From positions 287,488,265 through 287,552,264 of the forward strand of contig JAUMIR010000003.1 in NCBI GenBank assembly GCA_030847615.1: a stretch of 64,000 bases of DNA, in the 5' to 3' direction. The notes beneath the pieces were generated by a model that searched no databases, was not told the DNA's origin, and worked only from the letters and a program-made list of their open reading frames with translations. This stretch comes from Gambelia wislizenii. Its lineage: Eukaryota; Chordata; Lepidosauria; Squamata; Crotaphytidae. The translations under genes were made by a program, and so were the position numbers. Positions 21,209 through 33,798 of this stretch are shown piece after piece. Position 1 is the stretch's first letter, and each line of letters opens with the position of its first letter.

Positions 21209-22499
21209 GTGCAGATTCACCATCCCACTGACACAGTAGCAACCACTTGCCACTGCCTTCTGCACTCGTTCTGTGTATTGGGCTTGCTCTCTTTATAAAA
21301 ATACTTCAGACTGGAGGATCACTCCCTGCCTCCAACCTTAAACTTTAAATTCAGATACTCCAATTCAGTTAGATCACCCCATGCATTGTTTACATTCCCA
21401 GTAATCATTAAATTATTTGTGTTTAACAAAGACATACCCATCTATAGCAACACAAATCCAAGGGCCGTACATTGGCGGAAACCAAGGTCCCCTCCCCCAT
21501 TCTCCAATAGCATTCCTTTCCCAGCAGCTTATCAGCTTTATTGCACATAAAAAACTAGATTCAGCTTTTCTCTAAACTAATGTAATCCTATTGTGAAAAG
21601 GTTTGTAGGAGTGCAGCAGTTAAAGAGAACAACCACTAACTCTGTTACTAAGGGGGTTAAGGGCACTTAAATATCTGAGTTTGAATCAATTCTTCTGCAA
21701 AGTACATAGAAGAAGATCTTTAGAAACTACTGCACAATATTTACTTAGTAATAAGTGATACTCCACCACATGTACAATCTCAGTGGTTTATATGAGAAGC
21801 TTAGGAAAGAGAGTGTTTAAACCGGTCCATCATTTCAACAGTGTGACAGCTGAGCCAACACAAACAAGGATAGTCAGGAATCTTGTATATAAATTTCAGC
21901 AGCAGGTTTGAAGAGTAATAATTTCAAAATGAAGTACATTATTGAGTGAAAAACCTGCTGGTTATAAAAAAATAATATTGGTTGACTTGTCTTGATAAGA
22001 GGCCATTCTTTGTAAGACTATGTAACTGTAGTCTGCTTTCCTACTTTAATCCTTAAACTCTGAGTGTCATTCACATTATACATGTATGAGAGAACAAGGA
22101 CATTCATTTCCATTATTATTTATCAGCTTTGTTGTTCGTTGAGCTACATAATTATGCTGTCAAGTGGTGTTATCTCAAGGGCATAAGGCAGATGAAGAAG
22201 TGTTAATACTATTCAGGCAAATCTGGTTCCATTACACAAGAACGGACACAATTTGAAAGGGAAAAAGCATAAACTATGACAATAATAACAGCAAGGCTTA
22301 GGTTTCTTCTATGGGCAATGGAGCTCAACTAAAGTATACAAAAGTGTGTGTATATATATAAACACATACATACATACTGGTATATACTGATACCATGCCT
22401 ACAGTCCCTCCCACTAATATTTCATAATTCTTCAACATTTCTTTTAAATAAAATACTTTATTTCAGTATTACCAAATAAACAAACATGGATACCATTCA
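21209..22499. other. No recognisable gene; AT-rich
   Basis: Only short chance frames. A GCAGATTCACCATCCCACTG motif at about 21213 recurs at 38.45 and 53.07 kb, marking a possible MITE end. A short TA/CA run lies near 22347-22376. Confidence 0.4.
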
Positions 22500-24480
22500 A
22501 CACAAAATAGAAATGTGGAGAAAGCAATAACCATTCATCTACTCTTACATTGCTATTTTGCACCACTTGAAATGACCTTATTCCAGAAATTCAGCTGACA
22601 GGATGGCTAATCTAAATGTTGTATGATATCATTTATATATTCAATAACAAGGGTCCAATTTTCTATAAAGAGTCTTTGAATATCAGTAGAATGATTAATT
22701 TTTGAAGCTGTGGATATATTTTCCATCAACAAGATGGAGATGATCAGACGTGTTAAAAGTGGCATTACACAAACACCAGGAGATCACAAAAGGGCACACT
22801 TTTCAGACGATGTTGTTCCCCCTTTGTTATGCACCTGTTGTGCTGCCATTCCAGCGGTGCTGCTTTTTATTGATGGGATAAGCCATCAATAGATTCCCCC
22901 ATTCTGTTTTTGTCATAGATGTTCCTGTGAGTGAAAAGGTGCCCCGTTATGCTGGTGAGATCCCATCATCGATGGGAGGTCCCTGGCAGAACACTTCCAG
23001 GTGAGATTGGGACATCCAGGTAAGTGACACACTTTTTATGACCCTTCCCGGGTTACTTCTACCTTTTAAAGTGTTTTTTGTGCTTGTTTTGTGGGGGGTT
23101 TTTTTGTGTTCTTTTCATTTTTATTTTTTAATTTCCCACACTCGCATCTTCTTGCGAGAATCCATGGGATTTTGATCCATTAGAGCTCCATTCACTCCTG
23201 GGTTGCCAAAATAATATGAGAGGAGGTATATGCAGTGGGGAGGGTGATTGTGGCATGTCAGGGACAGGACAGGTGTGGGAGTGGAGATTCTGGGACAGGA
23301 ACACTTTTTTCGTTCCTGTCTGAAAATCTCCAGTATCCCAAACCCAACGCCACCAGTCCTCCAATGAAAAATTTCTCGTCTTCCATTTTTTTTGCAATTT
23401 CCAATCTAGTTGCAGCAATCAAGTAACAAATTAGTGTTTTGTGCTGTAAATCCTTGTTCTTAACACGTAAATATTGAGAGCAATGCAAGGGTGGGATATA
23501 ATACAATATTTTGTTTTGTAATGCCCAAAATTATAGAAATTACCATATTTAAATTGAGTTCCCATCCCTTTTTATGAAATAGTCCATTGCCATAAATTTC
23601 TTTTCTAATCCAACTATATATTTTTTCAGAAGTACCTTTAACATATTGAGTATCAAGAAGACAAAGATGCTCAAATGTTGTTAATGGGCATGGGCTTTCC
23701 CCATCTCAAACCAGACTAACACAAAATTAGTAATTTGATGGAGCTGAAACCAAGAGGGTTGAATGGAGGTTAACTTTACAGCTAGGTCTTCTTTTGTTTT
23801 GTGCTTTCCTTTAGAAAATAGGTCTTGTATTGTGTATAACCCTTTATCTTTCCAAAGTTTAAACTGGGAGAATTTATCACTATGTTGAAACTGAAGAATG
23901 TAAATATCTAATGGGAGATGGGTCAAGGGCCAACAAAAATCTCCATTTCCTCCAAAATGGAAGGGAAGTTTTAAGGAAGGGATTTACAATTTATCTGACT
24001 CCTTTAGAGTGGTATGAGAAAACAGTAAACTCATTTTAGGAGTTGTTTAATCTCTGATTTCTAAGTATACCTATTTATTAAAATTATCTCTTCTTATTAG
24101 TTGTAAAACTTAAGTTAGCTGGGATACTATAAAATAAAATTCAACATTGGGTATGGCCAACCCCCCATGTTGTGCCTTGACAAACCTTGCTTGTTTAGAA
24201 AACCTAGGTTTCTCTTGATTGAAAATGAAAGAATTGATCATTGATTGCCACTTTCTGAAATACAAAGAGGAAGGGGCCATGGGTAGTGCTTGGAATAAAA
24301 AAATGTTTTTGGTAAAAGAAACATATTTACCAAAGCTATCCTTCCCAACAGGGACCACTTTAAATTTTTTCACTCTTATCTTAACTTTTATCCATTTAGT
24401 AATTTGTTTATAGTTATGAGGGATTGTATAATTCGGCAATATTGAGACACTCCACAAGGTCTATTAGATTGAGGAGGACC
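22500..24480 (-). mobile_element. Degraded L1-type LINE, ORF2 C-terminal half
   Basis: On the minus strand 24457-24110 encodes ILPNYTI, ALPMAPSSLYFRKWQSMIN and GGLAIPNVEFY, typical of L1 ORF2 downstream of the RT core. 23926-23681 continues with the WKDKGLYTIQDL-type region and 23506-23258 with LISYL/AATRLEIAKKMEDEK-like residues. The C-terminus continues at 22735-22500 beyond a MITE inserted at 22736-23331. Many stops occur. Confidence 0.65.
22736..23331. mobile_element. MITE A (copy 2), inserted in L1
   Basis: Left end GGAGATGATCAGACG and right end CTGTCTGAAAATCTCC are inverse to each other. Internal blocks TTTCAGACGATGT, AGCCATCAATAGATTCCCCC, CAGGTAAGTGACAC and GCATCTTCTTGCGAGAATC match the 4277-4839 copy at moderate identity. 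Confidence 0.65.
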
Positions 24481-25494
24481 ATAAGTGAGGTCAAACAGAA
24501 GTCACCAGGACCTAACGGAGGTGTCATGGAAAAGTACTGGCATCCACGCCCAAGACAGGATTATGCAGATTCCCCTAGTAAACAAAGCTATCACTGAGGT
24601 ATGTGCTAATCCCCACTTGGATGCATTGGCAATGAATCATCTATCACAAAAAACAGTGACTGGAACCTCCATTATCCCCAGAAATGTCTTTCCTGACACC
24701 TTTCCTTCCCCACAATAAGTAAGTTGTCATAAACCCATCGACTTTAATTTCTTGGCCATTAACAACAATTAACAAAATTGTGGTTTCCTTTATTTAAGCA
24801 TTGTTTTACACTCAAACACCCCTTCAGGATATGAAGTTGGGTATAAATATTAGTCCCCAGGCAATAGCAAAGCATGCACAGTGCTACTGACACCGTCACT
24901 CTGCCAGATTGCTGTGTCAACCTCAGCTCCAAGTCTGAGTCTTCTTTGCTACATGAAACTTTGCTCTTCAGGACTGGTAAATATTGCCCATACTTCCCAG
25001 AATCTATTCTTCTATCCCACCTTTCTGCCTCTCTGTTAGCCTTGTGTGATTCTTGTGAGCATGAGTGCATGTGTGAATGCTCCCATGATTATTTTCCAAT
25101 TAAAAATATTTTATTTCACTTTAACTTGGAGTCTCTGCAGTTAGTACCAGTATGCACAGCTGCAAAGGTCCTGCAAGTTACCTGACGTCTAACAGCTATG
25201 CCTTTGAGTTAATATTAATTTCCCCAATTAATATCATAATTTTAGTGTCACAGACCCCATCAATTCAAATAACAACACACACACACACACACATACACAC
25301 ACATCCATCTTGTGAATTACAACAGATACAAGGGCTGAGTACTGCACTGTGGATTGGCATATGAACTGAACCCCACAGCTCACTGTTAAACTGATGGTTT
25401 GCATGCAGAGCATCCTAGGTTCAATCAGTGGCACTCCTCTTAGCAGAGTCTAAGGTAGCATTTTGGAAATATTGCTGCCCAAGACTGGACTTTG
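24481..25494. other. No recognisable gene; contains (CA)n
   Basis: No domain-bearing frame. A CA-rich microsatellite occupies 25273-25304. Confidence 0.4.
25273..25304. repeat. (CA)n microsatellite
   Basis: Runs of AC units interrupted once by ATAC. Confidence 0.9.
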
Positions 25495-25650
25495 CAGTAG
25501 GGATGTAATTCTTTGCTAATTTTCTTCTCAAAGGAAGCACTGAGTATTCTGAGCAATTTTCTTCTGGCTGCAAGGTGGTCATTGGAAAATGTGAAGTTTA
25601 CACATGATATTTTTGCTTAGAAACTGCAGAAAATGCTGTTTTTATGCTCA
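25495..25650. repeat. Unclassified dispersed repeat (copy a)
   Basis: GTAGGGATGTAATTCTTTGC, TAATTTTCTTCTCAAAGGAAGCA and TTTTCTTCTGGCTGCAAGGTGGTC match the segment at 27760-27990 in the same orientation. No family was recognised. Confidence 0.5.
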
Positions 25651-25838
25651 AAACAATAATGTGCAAATCAGCCATCATTCTTTCCAGCTGATTGTAGCTG
25701 ATTCCAGTGTATGCAGATATGTTTTTTGAAAATACGGTATCAATTCAGAAACCTTAAGGCTGAGCTAGGATTGAGGGCATGGGGAAATAAGCAGACAAGA
25801 GAAAAGCCAGTTGATGACAGAGACCTAATAGCAAAATA

Positions 25839-26101
25839 CAGTAGAAACCCTGTATCTGCTGATTCATTATCTGCTGATTCAGTTATCCACAGGACGCAAA
25901 ACAACACACCTATCATAGAGTCTTTCTAGAAAATGCCTAAAGAGGCATCCTCTCTAAATGTTTTCTAGGTCCTCCAAGGCAACTCTATGGCATTTTAAAC
26001 CAAAAGTCCCATTATTTTCATTGGCTTTCACTGTTATCCATGGTTTCTGGTATCCACACACACCCAGGAACCAATCCCCCACAGATATGGGGGTCTTACT
26101 G
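25839..26101. mobile_element. Tc1/mariner-type MITE C (copy 1)
   Basis: Ends CAGTAGAAACCCTGTATCTG and GATATGGGGGTCTTACTG are inverted repeats, flanked by TA on both sides (25837-25838 and 26102-26103). Interior blocks CTAGGTCCTCCAAGG and CTTTCACTGTTATCCATGG are shared with the copy at 50977-51224. Length is 263 bp, with no transposase. Confidence 0.8.
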
Positions 26102-26103
26102 TA

Positions 26104-27759
26104 TTGTAATGTAAAGGTGGTATTGATGCCTTTCTTCCCACATTTATGTTTTTGACATAGCGATTGGTTGCTCTGCCCCAAGACACAAACAACTAGGGTA
26201 CTTGGAAGCTCATCTGAATTTAATATGTCTCCTGGTCCAATTTTGAAGGTGAAATCCAACATCACATGAATAAGACTTCTACTGCCATGCCATGGGCCCT
26301 TTCCTCTTCTCTTTACCTTCTTGCAGCCTCCTACATAACCCCACTCAGAATATCTACTCTAGAAGATCTGGCAACCCTCCCAAGATGATTTTGGGGTGCA
26401 CTGGGCAGAGAAAGAATCACCTGATTCCCTTTCTGCAGATAGAAGCTGTTCTGTTGGCAGGAAGGTTTCACGAGATACAAAAATAAAGTAAACAAGAGGA
26501 TTTCCTGGTTCAAAACACTACCAAATGTAGATAGATATTTCTGGACACATCAAATAGGTATTTGAAGCTAAGCATGTGTTTATTTTCACTAGAACTAATT
26601 TTTGTGGTTATCCGTATAATTCTATTTTTAAAAAAAACCTGTTGTATCCCATGGACATTGGCCTTGAAGTTGTTTAAACTTTGCTTAGAGGTACAAAAGG
26701 GGAGTAAATCTTTTGGGGAATAAATCATTTATAACTCTTCAGGAATTTGGAACCTCATCTAATGTGTCTGGATTATATCACTGTTAGAATGCTGTAACCC
26801 ATCCTGGGTAGGAATTGTGGCTTCCTTGCTAAACAGAACTCTGCCAAGCAGGCTATCCACACCCAATAAAAAATAAAAATAAGAAAATGTTTAATAAGGG
26901 GAACAGTATTTAGTTGGAGTTATATTGGACTTCATTTCTATCAAAATAAGGTCCATAGAACACTGAGGATAGTACATAGTGCATTTTTATTGCAGTGTGC
27001 ACATTCCATAGCTTGAACATGATGGGTGCTTGAGTTTTGTTTTTTAAAAAGAGAGTTAATGCATTTTCTTTATTTAAAAATAATAGTTTTGATATTATAT
27101 AAAGAATCAACAAATGAAAACAAATGCAAAAAAAGCTTGGGTTAAATTGACATGGGGTGTAATTGGACATCCTCCCTCCCCAATATCAAGTGGTTACTAC
27201 AAAAGACTACGTAGTAGACTACATTCTACTACATTCATAATTGTATTTGTAGCTAATGCTAGCACAATGGGAGGAAGAGAGAATCATAGAAACAAAATGT
27301 GATGGTTTGCTTCCAGCATTTTCTTTATTAGTGAGGGGACTCCATAAGCAGTTTTGGTCAGCAGGAGGGTTAAGATGTCATTTACAATTTCTTTTCCCCT
27401 TCCACTACAAGCAATACCTTTCATGTTGTTACCATGACTCTTAACCAACAGAGGCAAATTTAGGTGAGGGGACTTTTAGAGGGTGAAGAAGTTGGCAACG
27501 ATCATTACTTTCCCTGCTCTACCAAGAGAAATGTTCCACTGGATCATGTGAAGGTAGATCAGAAGATTTCTGTGGCTATAAGGAGGTCTTCTGTCCATGG
27601 AAGGCAGATCCTAGCTGAAACCATGCATAGTAACACTATCCAAGGTTGGCTCTACCATTCAGCAAAATGAAGCAACTGTGTTAGGTGCTCAGGGGCACCA
27701 GTCCCTTATACTCCCTAAACTAGCATTCTGTCCTCAGATTTGGTGGGAAATTGACTTAT
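26104..27759. other. No recognisable gene or element
   Basis: AT-rich with short chance frames. Nothing with a domain signature or clear repeat ends was seen. Confidence 0.4.
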
Positions 27760-27990
27760 TACCAGTAGAGATGCAATTCTTCACTAATTCCATTCTCAAA
27801 TAAAGCATCAAGTAATTTTTGTCATTTTCTTCCTGCTGCAAGAAAGTCTTCAAAAGATGTTGGGCAGCAGTTCATAACTTATTCTGTGCAAAATTCGCAC
27901 ATGGATTTTTCCCCACACAGAAAATATCAATTTCTACACAGAACACAGCATTTCTGTACAGAAAACAATATTTCTTGGACAAAAAAAAAT
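27760..27990. repeat. Unclassified dispersed repeat (copy b)
   Basis: GTAGAGATGCAATTCTTCAC, CATTCTCAAATAAAGCA, TTTTCTTCCTGCTGCAAGAAAGTC and ATTCGCACATGGATTTTT align with 25495-25650. Confidence 0.5.
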
Positions 27991-29756
27991 GTCTTGGACA
28001 AGGCCTAACATCAACAATCCAATCCAAAGCAACCTTAACAACACCACTCAATTATGTGACAGTAGCCCACCCACCTGCACATTAACCATACAAACAAAGC
28101 TTCAATCATGAGGGCCACAATGTCATGATGACCCTGCCCTTGAGAAAGATAAAATTCACAAACAAAAGGTTAAGGAGAACCTGGACCAGCTTCTCTCTCA
28201 AAAACAAATTATGACTCAACAATTATGAGAGAACAACTAATGGCAGAACGCAATCATTACACGTTCAAAGGCTGGTTATTAACCATATGCCAAGCAAGCA
28301 GTCTACACATCCTTTTGGCAGGGAAAATTCCAAGGCCACCCAGGAAAAGAAGGGGTACCATTGAAAATCACAGTATTTGGCCATTTCCATACAGAAATGC
28401 TTGGTTGTAAACTTGCTAGTCAAACCTATACATCATGGATTCCTGAGTAGAAGTGTAGATTCATGAGTGTTTTGCTACAAGACCAAGAAATGTGATCTTC
28501 ACAACTCAAAGCCTACATTTTAGATGTTTGTATTGGTAACAATAAGTTTGAACGGAAACAGCAAGAAATGATATTTGAACACATATTTTCTGGTCTACAC
28601 AGATAGAAAAACTTAAGAATTTTTTCCCCCACAAAGCAAGCTTTTGTGTTGCCTCTCCAAACCCAGCCAAATAACCCAGTAGAGAACAGTCCATAAATAA
28701 GATTTTACAGGACACAGGAAGTGACTTTGCCCTGAATACTACTGTTTGTTCTAACTAGAGTGGACTCATTGAATCCATGAGATTGACATAGGTGTTGACT
28801 TTCCATTCAGCAATTCATTCTAGTCAGGCTATCAGTGGGAATCAAGCCTTTGTAAACTTTCCATTTTAAGGTGCAGTGTGATCACTATTGCCCTGATGTT
28901 GGGAAGCAATCTTATTTGATGGAAGAAGGCTGATATTTTTGTTATGTTCTTTGACTTGTGATTGTTTTAAGTATTATGTATTTTATATAATATCTGGAAA
29001 AGCATTTTGGGTGGGATGTCTTTCTATCTGTGTGTGTGCATGTGGGTGTACATGCACACATGATTTCTGAGCTATGTAAATTTTAAAATAACATTTTGAG
29101 GATCTCAAATGCCCTTTAAATCTGTGTGACTGAGACACATGTGCTTTAAAGTTAAATATAAGCAATAGGGTTGTAAAGCAGATATTAAAAAACCAGAAAG
29201 CCATTTTTATAAACCACGACATAAGAAAAAATAAGTGTTTATTAGAAGGGGGGTCTTTTCCTTGTTATTTGTAAAATGAAAACAATGATTTTTTTGTTAT
29301 GTATCAGAGAAACCATATGGTGATGGGTATATAGTTAAACAACCTAGATTTTACCATTTTTATGCATTCCAGAAAACAAATTCACAAGCAATAAATATCA
29401 ATATTGCAATGAAAAGTTACTGAACAGTTCCAGAGCTTAGAAAAATTACTTTTTGGACTACAGCTGCCACAATCCACTGGCAAGCAGGAACAAAAAAAAA
29501 AAGGAGCTCAGGTCAAATCAGAGCAGGAAATCCTAAGCCAGCTGAACAAAACCCGGCTACAGTAGTACAAATTAGCTGTGAAAAAGTTACTTTTCTGGTC
29601 TTATCTGGCCATTTTACTCCAAAAAAATGTTCCCAAATTCTTGGAAGCAACCCAGACCTATGCTCTATCTAGCCTACTACTATGACTGAACTCTATTATC
29701 CAAGACTAAATGGAAATGCCAAGGAGTGGATTCACCCTGGATACCTAGTTCACTCA
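27991..29756. other. No recognisable gene or element
   Basis: Low-GC sequence with only short frames. A diverged 'GGACTACAGCTGCCACAATCC' phrase near 29457 resembles relics of the GGACTACAACTCCC repeat type. Confidence 0.4.
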
Positions 29757-30787
29757 TTATTATTATTATTATTATTATTTCTATCCCACCCCTCTACAAC
29801 ACAATTGGGGCAGCTTAAAGCATAAAAATTCCATAATTACAACAGTAATCTAAGCCACCCACTCCTTAAAACTATATTAAATTAGAAAGGATTAAAAACA
29901 TACAATAATTAAAAGGAGAGGGGAAAATGGAATGATTCAATGGCAGCTCAAGGGAAAAGACAGCCGAATCTTTGGGCCAGGATAGCTATTCAGGAAAGGC
30001 CTGCTGTAAAAGATCCGTCTTGACAGCTTTTTAAAAGTTGTCTAAGGTGGTAATACGACAGATCTTGTCCAGCAGGCAATTCCATAATCTGGGAGCGGTA
30101 GCAGAGAAGGCCCTCTGGGAGGTCACCGACAGCCTTGTTTTCATAGGTTGTAACAGATTCCTCCCAGAGGACTGAAGTGCACAGGGAGGATCGTACAGGA
30201 GGAGGCAGTCCTGGAGGTAAGTTGGACCCAAGCCATGTAGGGCTTTAAAGGTCATAACCAACACCTTGTACTGTGCCCGGAAACTAATAGGCAGCCAGTG
30301 GAAAGCTTTTAACACAGGTGTTATATGCTCTCTTCTGGAAACGCCAGAAATCAAGCTGGCTGCCATGTTCTGAACAAGTTGATATTTCCGAGTCAAGCAC
30401 AAGGATAGCCCCATGTAGAGTGCATTACAGAAGCTGATAACAAGCACTCCTGACCGTTGCATTTGCCTGATTACACATCTGAAGTGACGGGTCCAGGAGC
30501 ACCCCCAGACTGCGGACACAGTCCTTGGAGGAGAGTGTGATTCCATCCAGTATTGGAAGTTGTATTCCCAGGCCTGGTTTCGGGCCCGTAACTGTTAGTA
30601 CCTCCGTTTTGTCTGGATTCAGTCTCAATTTGTTTTTCCTCATCCAGACCATTACTGCTTTAAGACAATCATTGAGAGGAGAGACACCATCTGAAGTCAA
30701 AGCCAATGACCAAGATGTGGAGATATATATCTTGGTGTCATCAGCATACTGATGACACCGCACTCCATGCCTCTGAATGATCTCTCC

Positions 30788-31844
30788 AAAACAACAAGGA
30801 AGTGTGATAATAATAAAAAAAAATTAACTAGTTTGTTAATACAATGCTATTGTATTAACTCTATGTATGTATTAACTATGGCAGTCTAAGCAGGGAGTAC
30901 TATAAGTAAGTATAAGTAAAACAAGACACTGTCCCTTTAAATACAATGTGAGTTATAGGCTTAGAAGCTTCACAGTTCATCATAAAAATGGGGTTAGCAG
31001 TCACTATGGTACTGCATCATTGAAAGAAAAATACTCAGGGCAGTCAAGGTAAGCCTAACTTCCATTACATATAAAATACATAAGAAGCAAATTTCTTTAG
31101 AGCATTATAACTAACAATTTTTTTTTTAAATGAACAGACTGTAAAAATCAAGGTCCATGCTGCAGAAGTGGGGAAAGGGCTCACAGCAGTTTAAAAACAG
31201 TGGTAAGCACAGCTGAAATACTTATGGTTATATACTTAATACAGCTAAATGGTTTAACCAGTTAACATAATTCATTTAATATTAATGTAGGAAGGAATAC
31301 TACAGTCATTAAATATCCTGGTGATAAAGACACTGATGAAGATCCAAGTAGGATCGAAACAACTGGATAAAGAATCCGGATAAAAGTTGTTTGTTTGTAT
31401 TAAACCAATTGTGGGTGTAAAAATATTGTCAAACTTTCATACTGGTATTGTTAATATTTACTGTAAAAGAGTTATTTTTGGTTATAATATATCAAGCCAA
31501 TTGTGGATGTAAAAATATTTGTCAAACTTTATGTTGGTATTGTCAACAATTGCTGAAAAAGAGCTGTCTTTGGTTATAATTATTCTGTATTAAGTTAGTG
31601 AGGATCATTATGCTGCATTAAGCTATTTGTGTATGTAAAAATTGTAAGCTTTATGCTGGCATAGTGGGTTTTGCATGCTGAAAAAAAGCCTTTTGTGGTT
31701 GCATTGCTTTAAATTGAATTCATCATATTGAAAAATCTTTAAAATAGCATTGTATTAACAAACTAGTTAAAAAAATGTTTTATTATCACACTTCCTTGTT
31801 GTTTTGAAGTGCCATATCAGACACCCTCCGTCAGAGTTATTTGG
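30788..31844. mobile_element. 1057-bp insertion with long TSD, inverted termini and hammerhead motif
   Basis: It is flanked by the 16-bp direct repeat TCTGAATGATCTCTCC (30772-30787 and 31845-31860), which restores the L2 frame when one copy is removed. The left end (30789-30848) and 31746-31805 form about 60-bp inverted repeats with few differences. A further 39 bp (31806-31844) lie outside the right one. Three diverged repeats of about 90 bp fill 31404-31705, each with TTGTG(G/T)(G/A)TGTAAAAAT and a TTGGTTATAAT-like block. No coding frame exists. The long variable duplication suggests target-primed insertion, and the hammerhead suggests a Penelope-like, non-autonomous element. Confidence 0.65.
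31326..31398 (+). ncRNA. Type I hammerhead ribozyme-like sequence
   Basis: The core CTGATGA sits at 31333-31339, then an extra A, stem II GATCC (31341-31345)/GGATC (31351-31355) with loop AAGTA, and GAA at 31356-31358. Stem III is ACAACT (31359-31364) paired with AGTTGT (31385-31390), followed by U at 31391 as the predicted cleavage nucleotide. Stem I pairs 31328-31332 with 31392-31396 (five pairs, one G-U). Every conserved core base is present. The extra A between A9 and stem II and the UU rather than UC or UA cleavage context may reduce activity. Hammerheads of this minimal type are known in Penelope-like elements. Confidence 0.6.
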
Positions 31845-32592
31845 TCTGAATGATCTCTCCCAGCGGCTTCATATAGATGGTAAATAGCATCGGGGACAGT
31901 ATGGCACCCTGAGGGATGCCACAATTAAGCTCTATTTTAGTAGAGCAACTGTCCCCGAGCCTCACCCTCTGGGATCTGCCCGAGAGGAAGGAACGGAACC
32001 ACTGGAAGGCAGTGTCTCCAATTCCTAACCCTCTCAGGCGATCCAAGAGGATGGAATGATCTAATGTATCAAAGGCCGCTGAGAGGTCAAGGAGCACCAA
32101 CAGGGTCACACTACCCCTGTCAATGCCCAGGCAAAGGTCATCAGCCAAGGCAACCATAGCAGTCTCAAATCCATATCTCGTCCTAAAGCTAGTTAGAAAT
32201 GGCTCTAGATAATCAGTTTCATCCAAGACAGCTTGGAGTTGGGAAGCAAACACCCTCTTGATCACCTTGTTTAAAAAAGGGAGCAAGGAGACTGGTCTAT
32301 AGTTATTCCTATCCAAGGGGTCCAGGGAAGGCTTTTTCAGGAGCGGCTTAATCGCTGCTTCCTTCAGACAGGATGGAACAACCCCCTCCCTGAAAGATGC
32401 ATTGATAATGTATCTAAGGAGGATTCTCAATGCATTGCCCCCTCAGTAACACCTTACTGAGTCTCTTGAACCAGTTTTGAAGCCATCAATGTACACATCT
32501 TCATTTCAGTAAATAATTATGTTAAGCAAATATGGTTAATTAGCTATCTTTGTGCCCTCTCAAATGGCTGTGCTCATTTGCCTGACTCACAT

Positions 32593-33094
32593 CAGGGCTT
32601 GCCTAAATGGGCTATTTACCTTGGCTTCCTCCCATCTTGGAGACTTGCAGTCCAAATTATGCTGGGCTCTTGCCCCGTTTCACCTCCTGACAACACCCAA
32701 GGGCAAAGCTGGAGGGGAAGTCAGGCTAAAGCCCTTTAAAACTTAAAAAAAAAAACACCCAGGAAAACCTGCTCTTGGTGTTTTTCTTGGAGGGAAAGCC
32801 CGGATCAGGCTGGCATGGGAATACAGGATATGCACCTGCACGCTGGTCTATATCACCAGACACCTCCACCACTGGTGCCGCTCTGAAGCTGAGAAAGAGG
32901 CCCCCAACACATTATCAATGACTGTGTCCATGGATAGCAGCAGAGGTACCCACCAGTCTAGGCTGGTGTGTGCATGTGGACTTCCTCCTATTTTGTCTAG
33001 GTAATAGGGGCAATGGGGGAAAACAAGCCAAATTTGGTGCTAGAATACACTGGCTAGATGGCGGCATATTCTGGCTGGTCTAGACAAGCTCTCA
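32593..33094. mobile_element. MITE B-like element
   Basis: Left end CAGGGCTTGCCTAAATGGGC and right end GGCTGGTCTAGACAAGCTCTC are imperfect inverted repeats resembling the MITE B termini. The interior is GC-richer than its surroundings and has no coding frame. Confidence 0.55.
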
Positions 33095-33766
33095 GTTTTC
33101 TATGAAAAATACCATACATTGGGGGAAAAACTAAACAAGTAAAATTACTTAAGAAATGGACTCCCATGTGGTAAAACTAAGTTACAACCATGTCATGAGA
33201 AATATTAATTCATATGGCCATTTTCTAGGGATAAGAGGAATATTTAAAAAATATTTGAAAATGGTTGAAAAGAAGGCTTCTCAAGCAAAGTTTCTCAGGA
33301 AACTTTGAAAAGGGGAAACCTCAGTCGATGAAAATGGTAAAATTATTTAGACTTGCCTAGAATTAAATTTTCAAAGATTTACATCCCTACAATTTTTTCC
33401 ATACAAATGCTGAAAGAGAAAGTCACTTAATGATTTCACCTAACAATGGACAAGAAACTTGTTCTAACCAGGATTTTTTAAAATGAATTTATTAAATTAT
33501 GCTCTGTGACAGTGATTTTCCACCTTTCATACCTTACATCCCTCGTTAGGCTTAATAATAAAATGCTGCTTATCCCAAGAAGTACGTGCTGGCAGGAATA
33601 CTGTTATATTTATCATTTACAGTAAGCTTTAAGGAAATCAGAAAATTGCAGAAGTATTGTAAGTAAGCACAAACAAATGGAAACAATAATTCCTTTAGCA
33701 GTGGGCAATTGTAATACACAAGTATACAGTTTTACCACTATGGTAACTGTAATACACTAAAATCCA
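33095..33766. other. No recognisable feature
   Basis: AT-rich, no open frame of note. AGATTTACATCCCTACAATT near 33376 could be a reversed end of the repeat seen at 25.5 and 27.8 kb. Confidence 0.35.
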
Positions 33767-33767
33767 T

Positions 33768-33798
<31 letters not shown>

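Larger units (their letters stand above)
29757..32436 (-). mobile_element. L2 LINE (RT to 3' end), split by an insertion
   Basis: Read on the minus strand, 32430-31845 encodes the L2 reverse transcriptase start: NYRPVSLLPFLNKV, LLVLLDLSAAFDTLDH and GIPQGAILSPMLF, ending at KPLGEII. After the insertion at 30788-31844 the same protein resumes with VRCHQYADDTKIYIS (catalytic ADD), then LNPDKTEVLTV and, in another frame, HWLPISFRAQYKVL and RLWNCLL. The 3' UTR ends in an AAT repeat tail, seen as (ATT)n at 29758-29779. Apart from the insertion and one or two shifts, the copy is relatively well preserved. The endonuclease part is missing (5' truncation). Confidence 0.9.

Noticed and set aside
25256..25304. 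Z-DNA or regulatory CA tract
   Set aside because: A short (CA)n microsatellite; nothing else supports a regulatory role.
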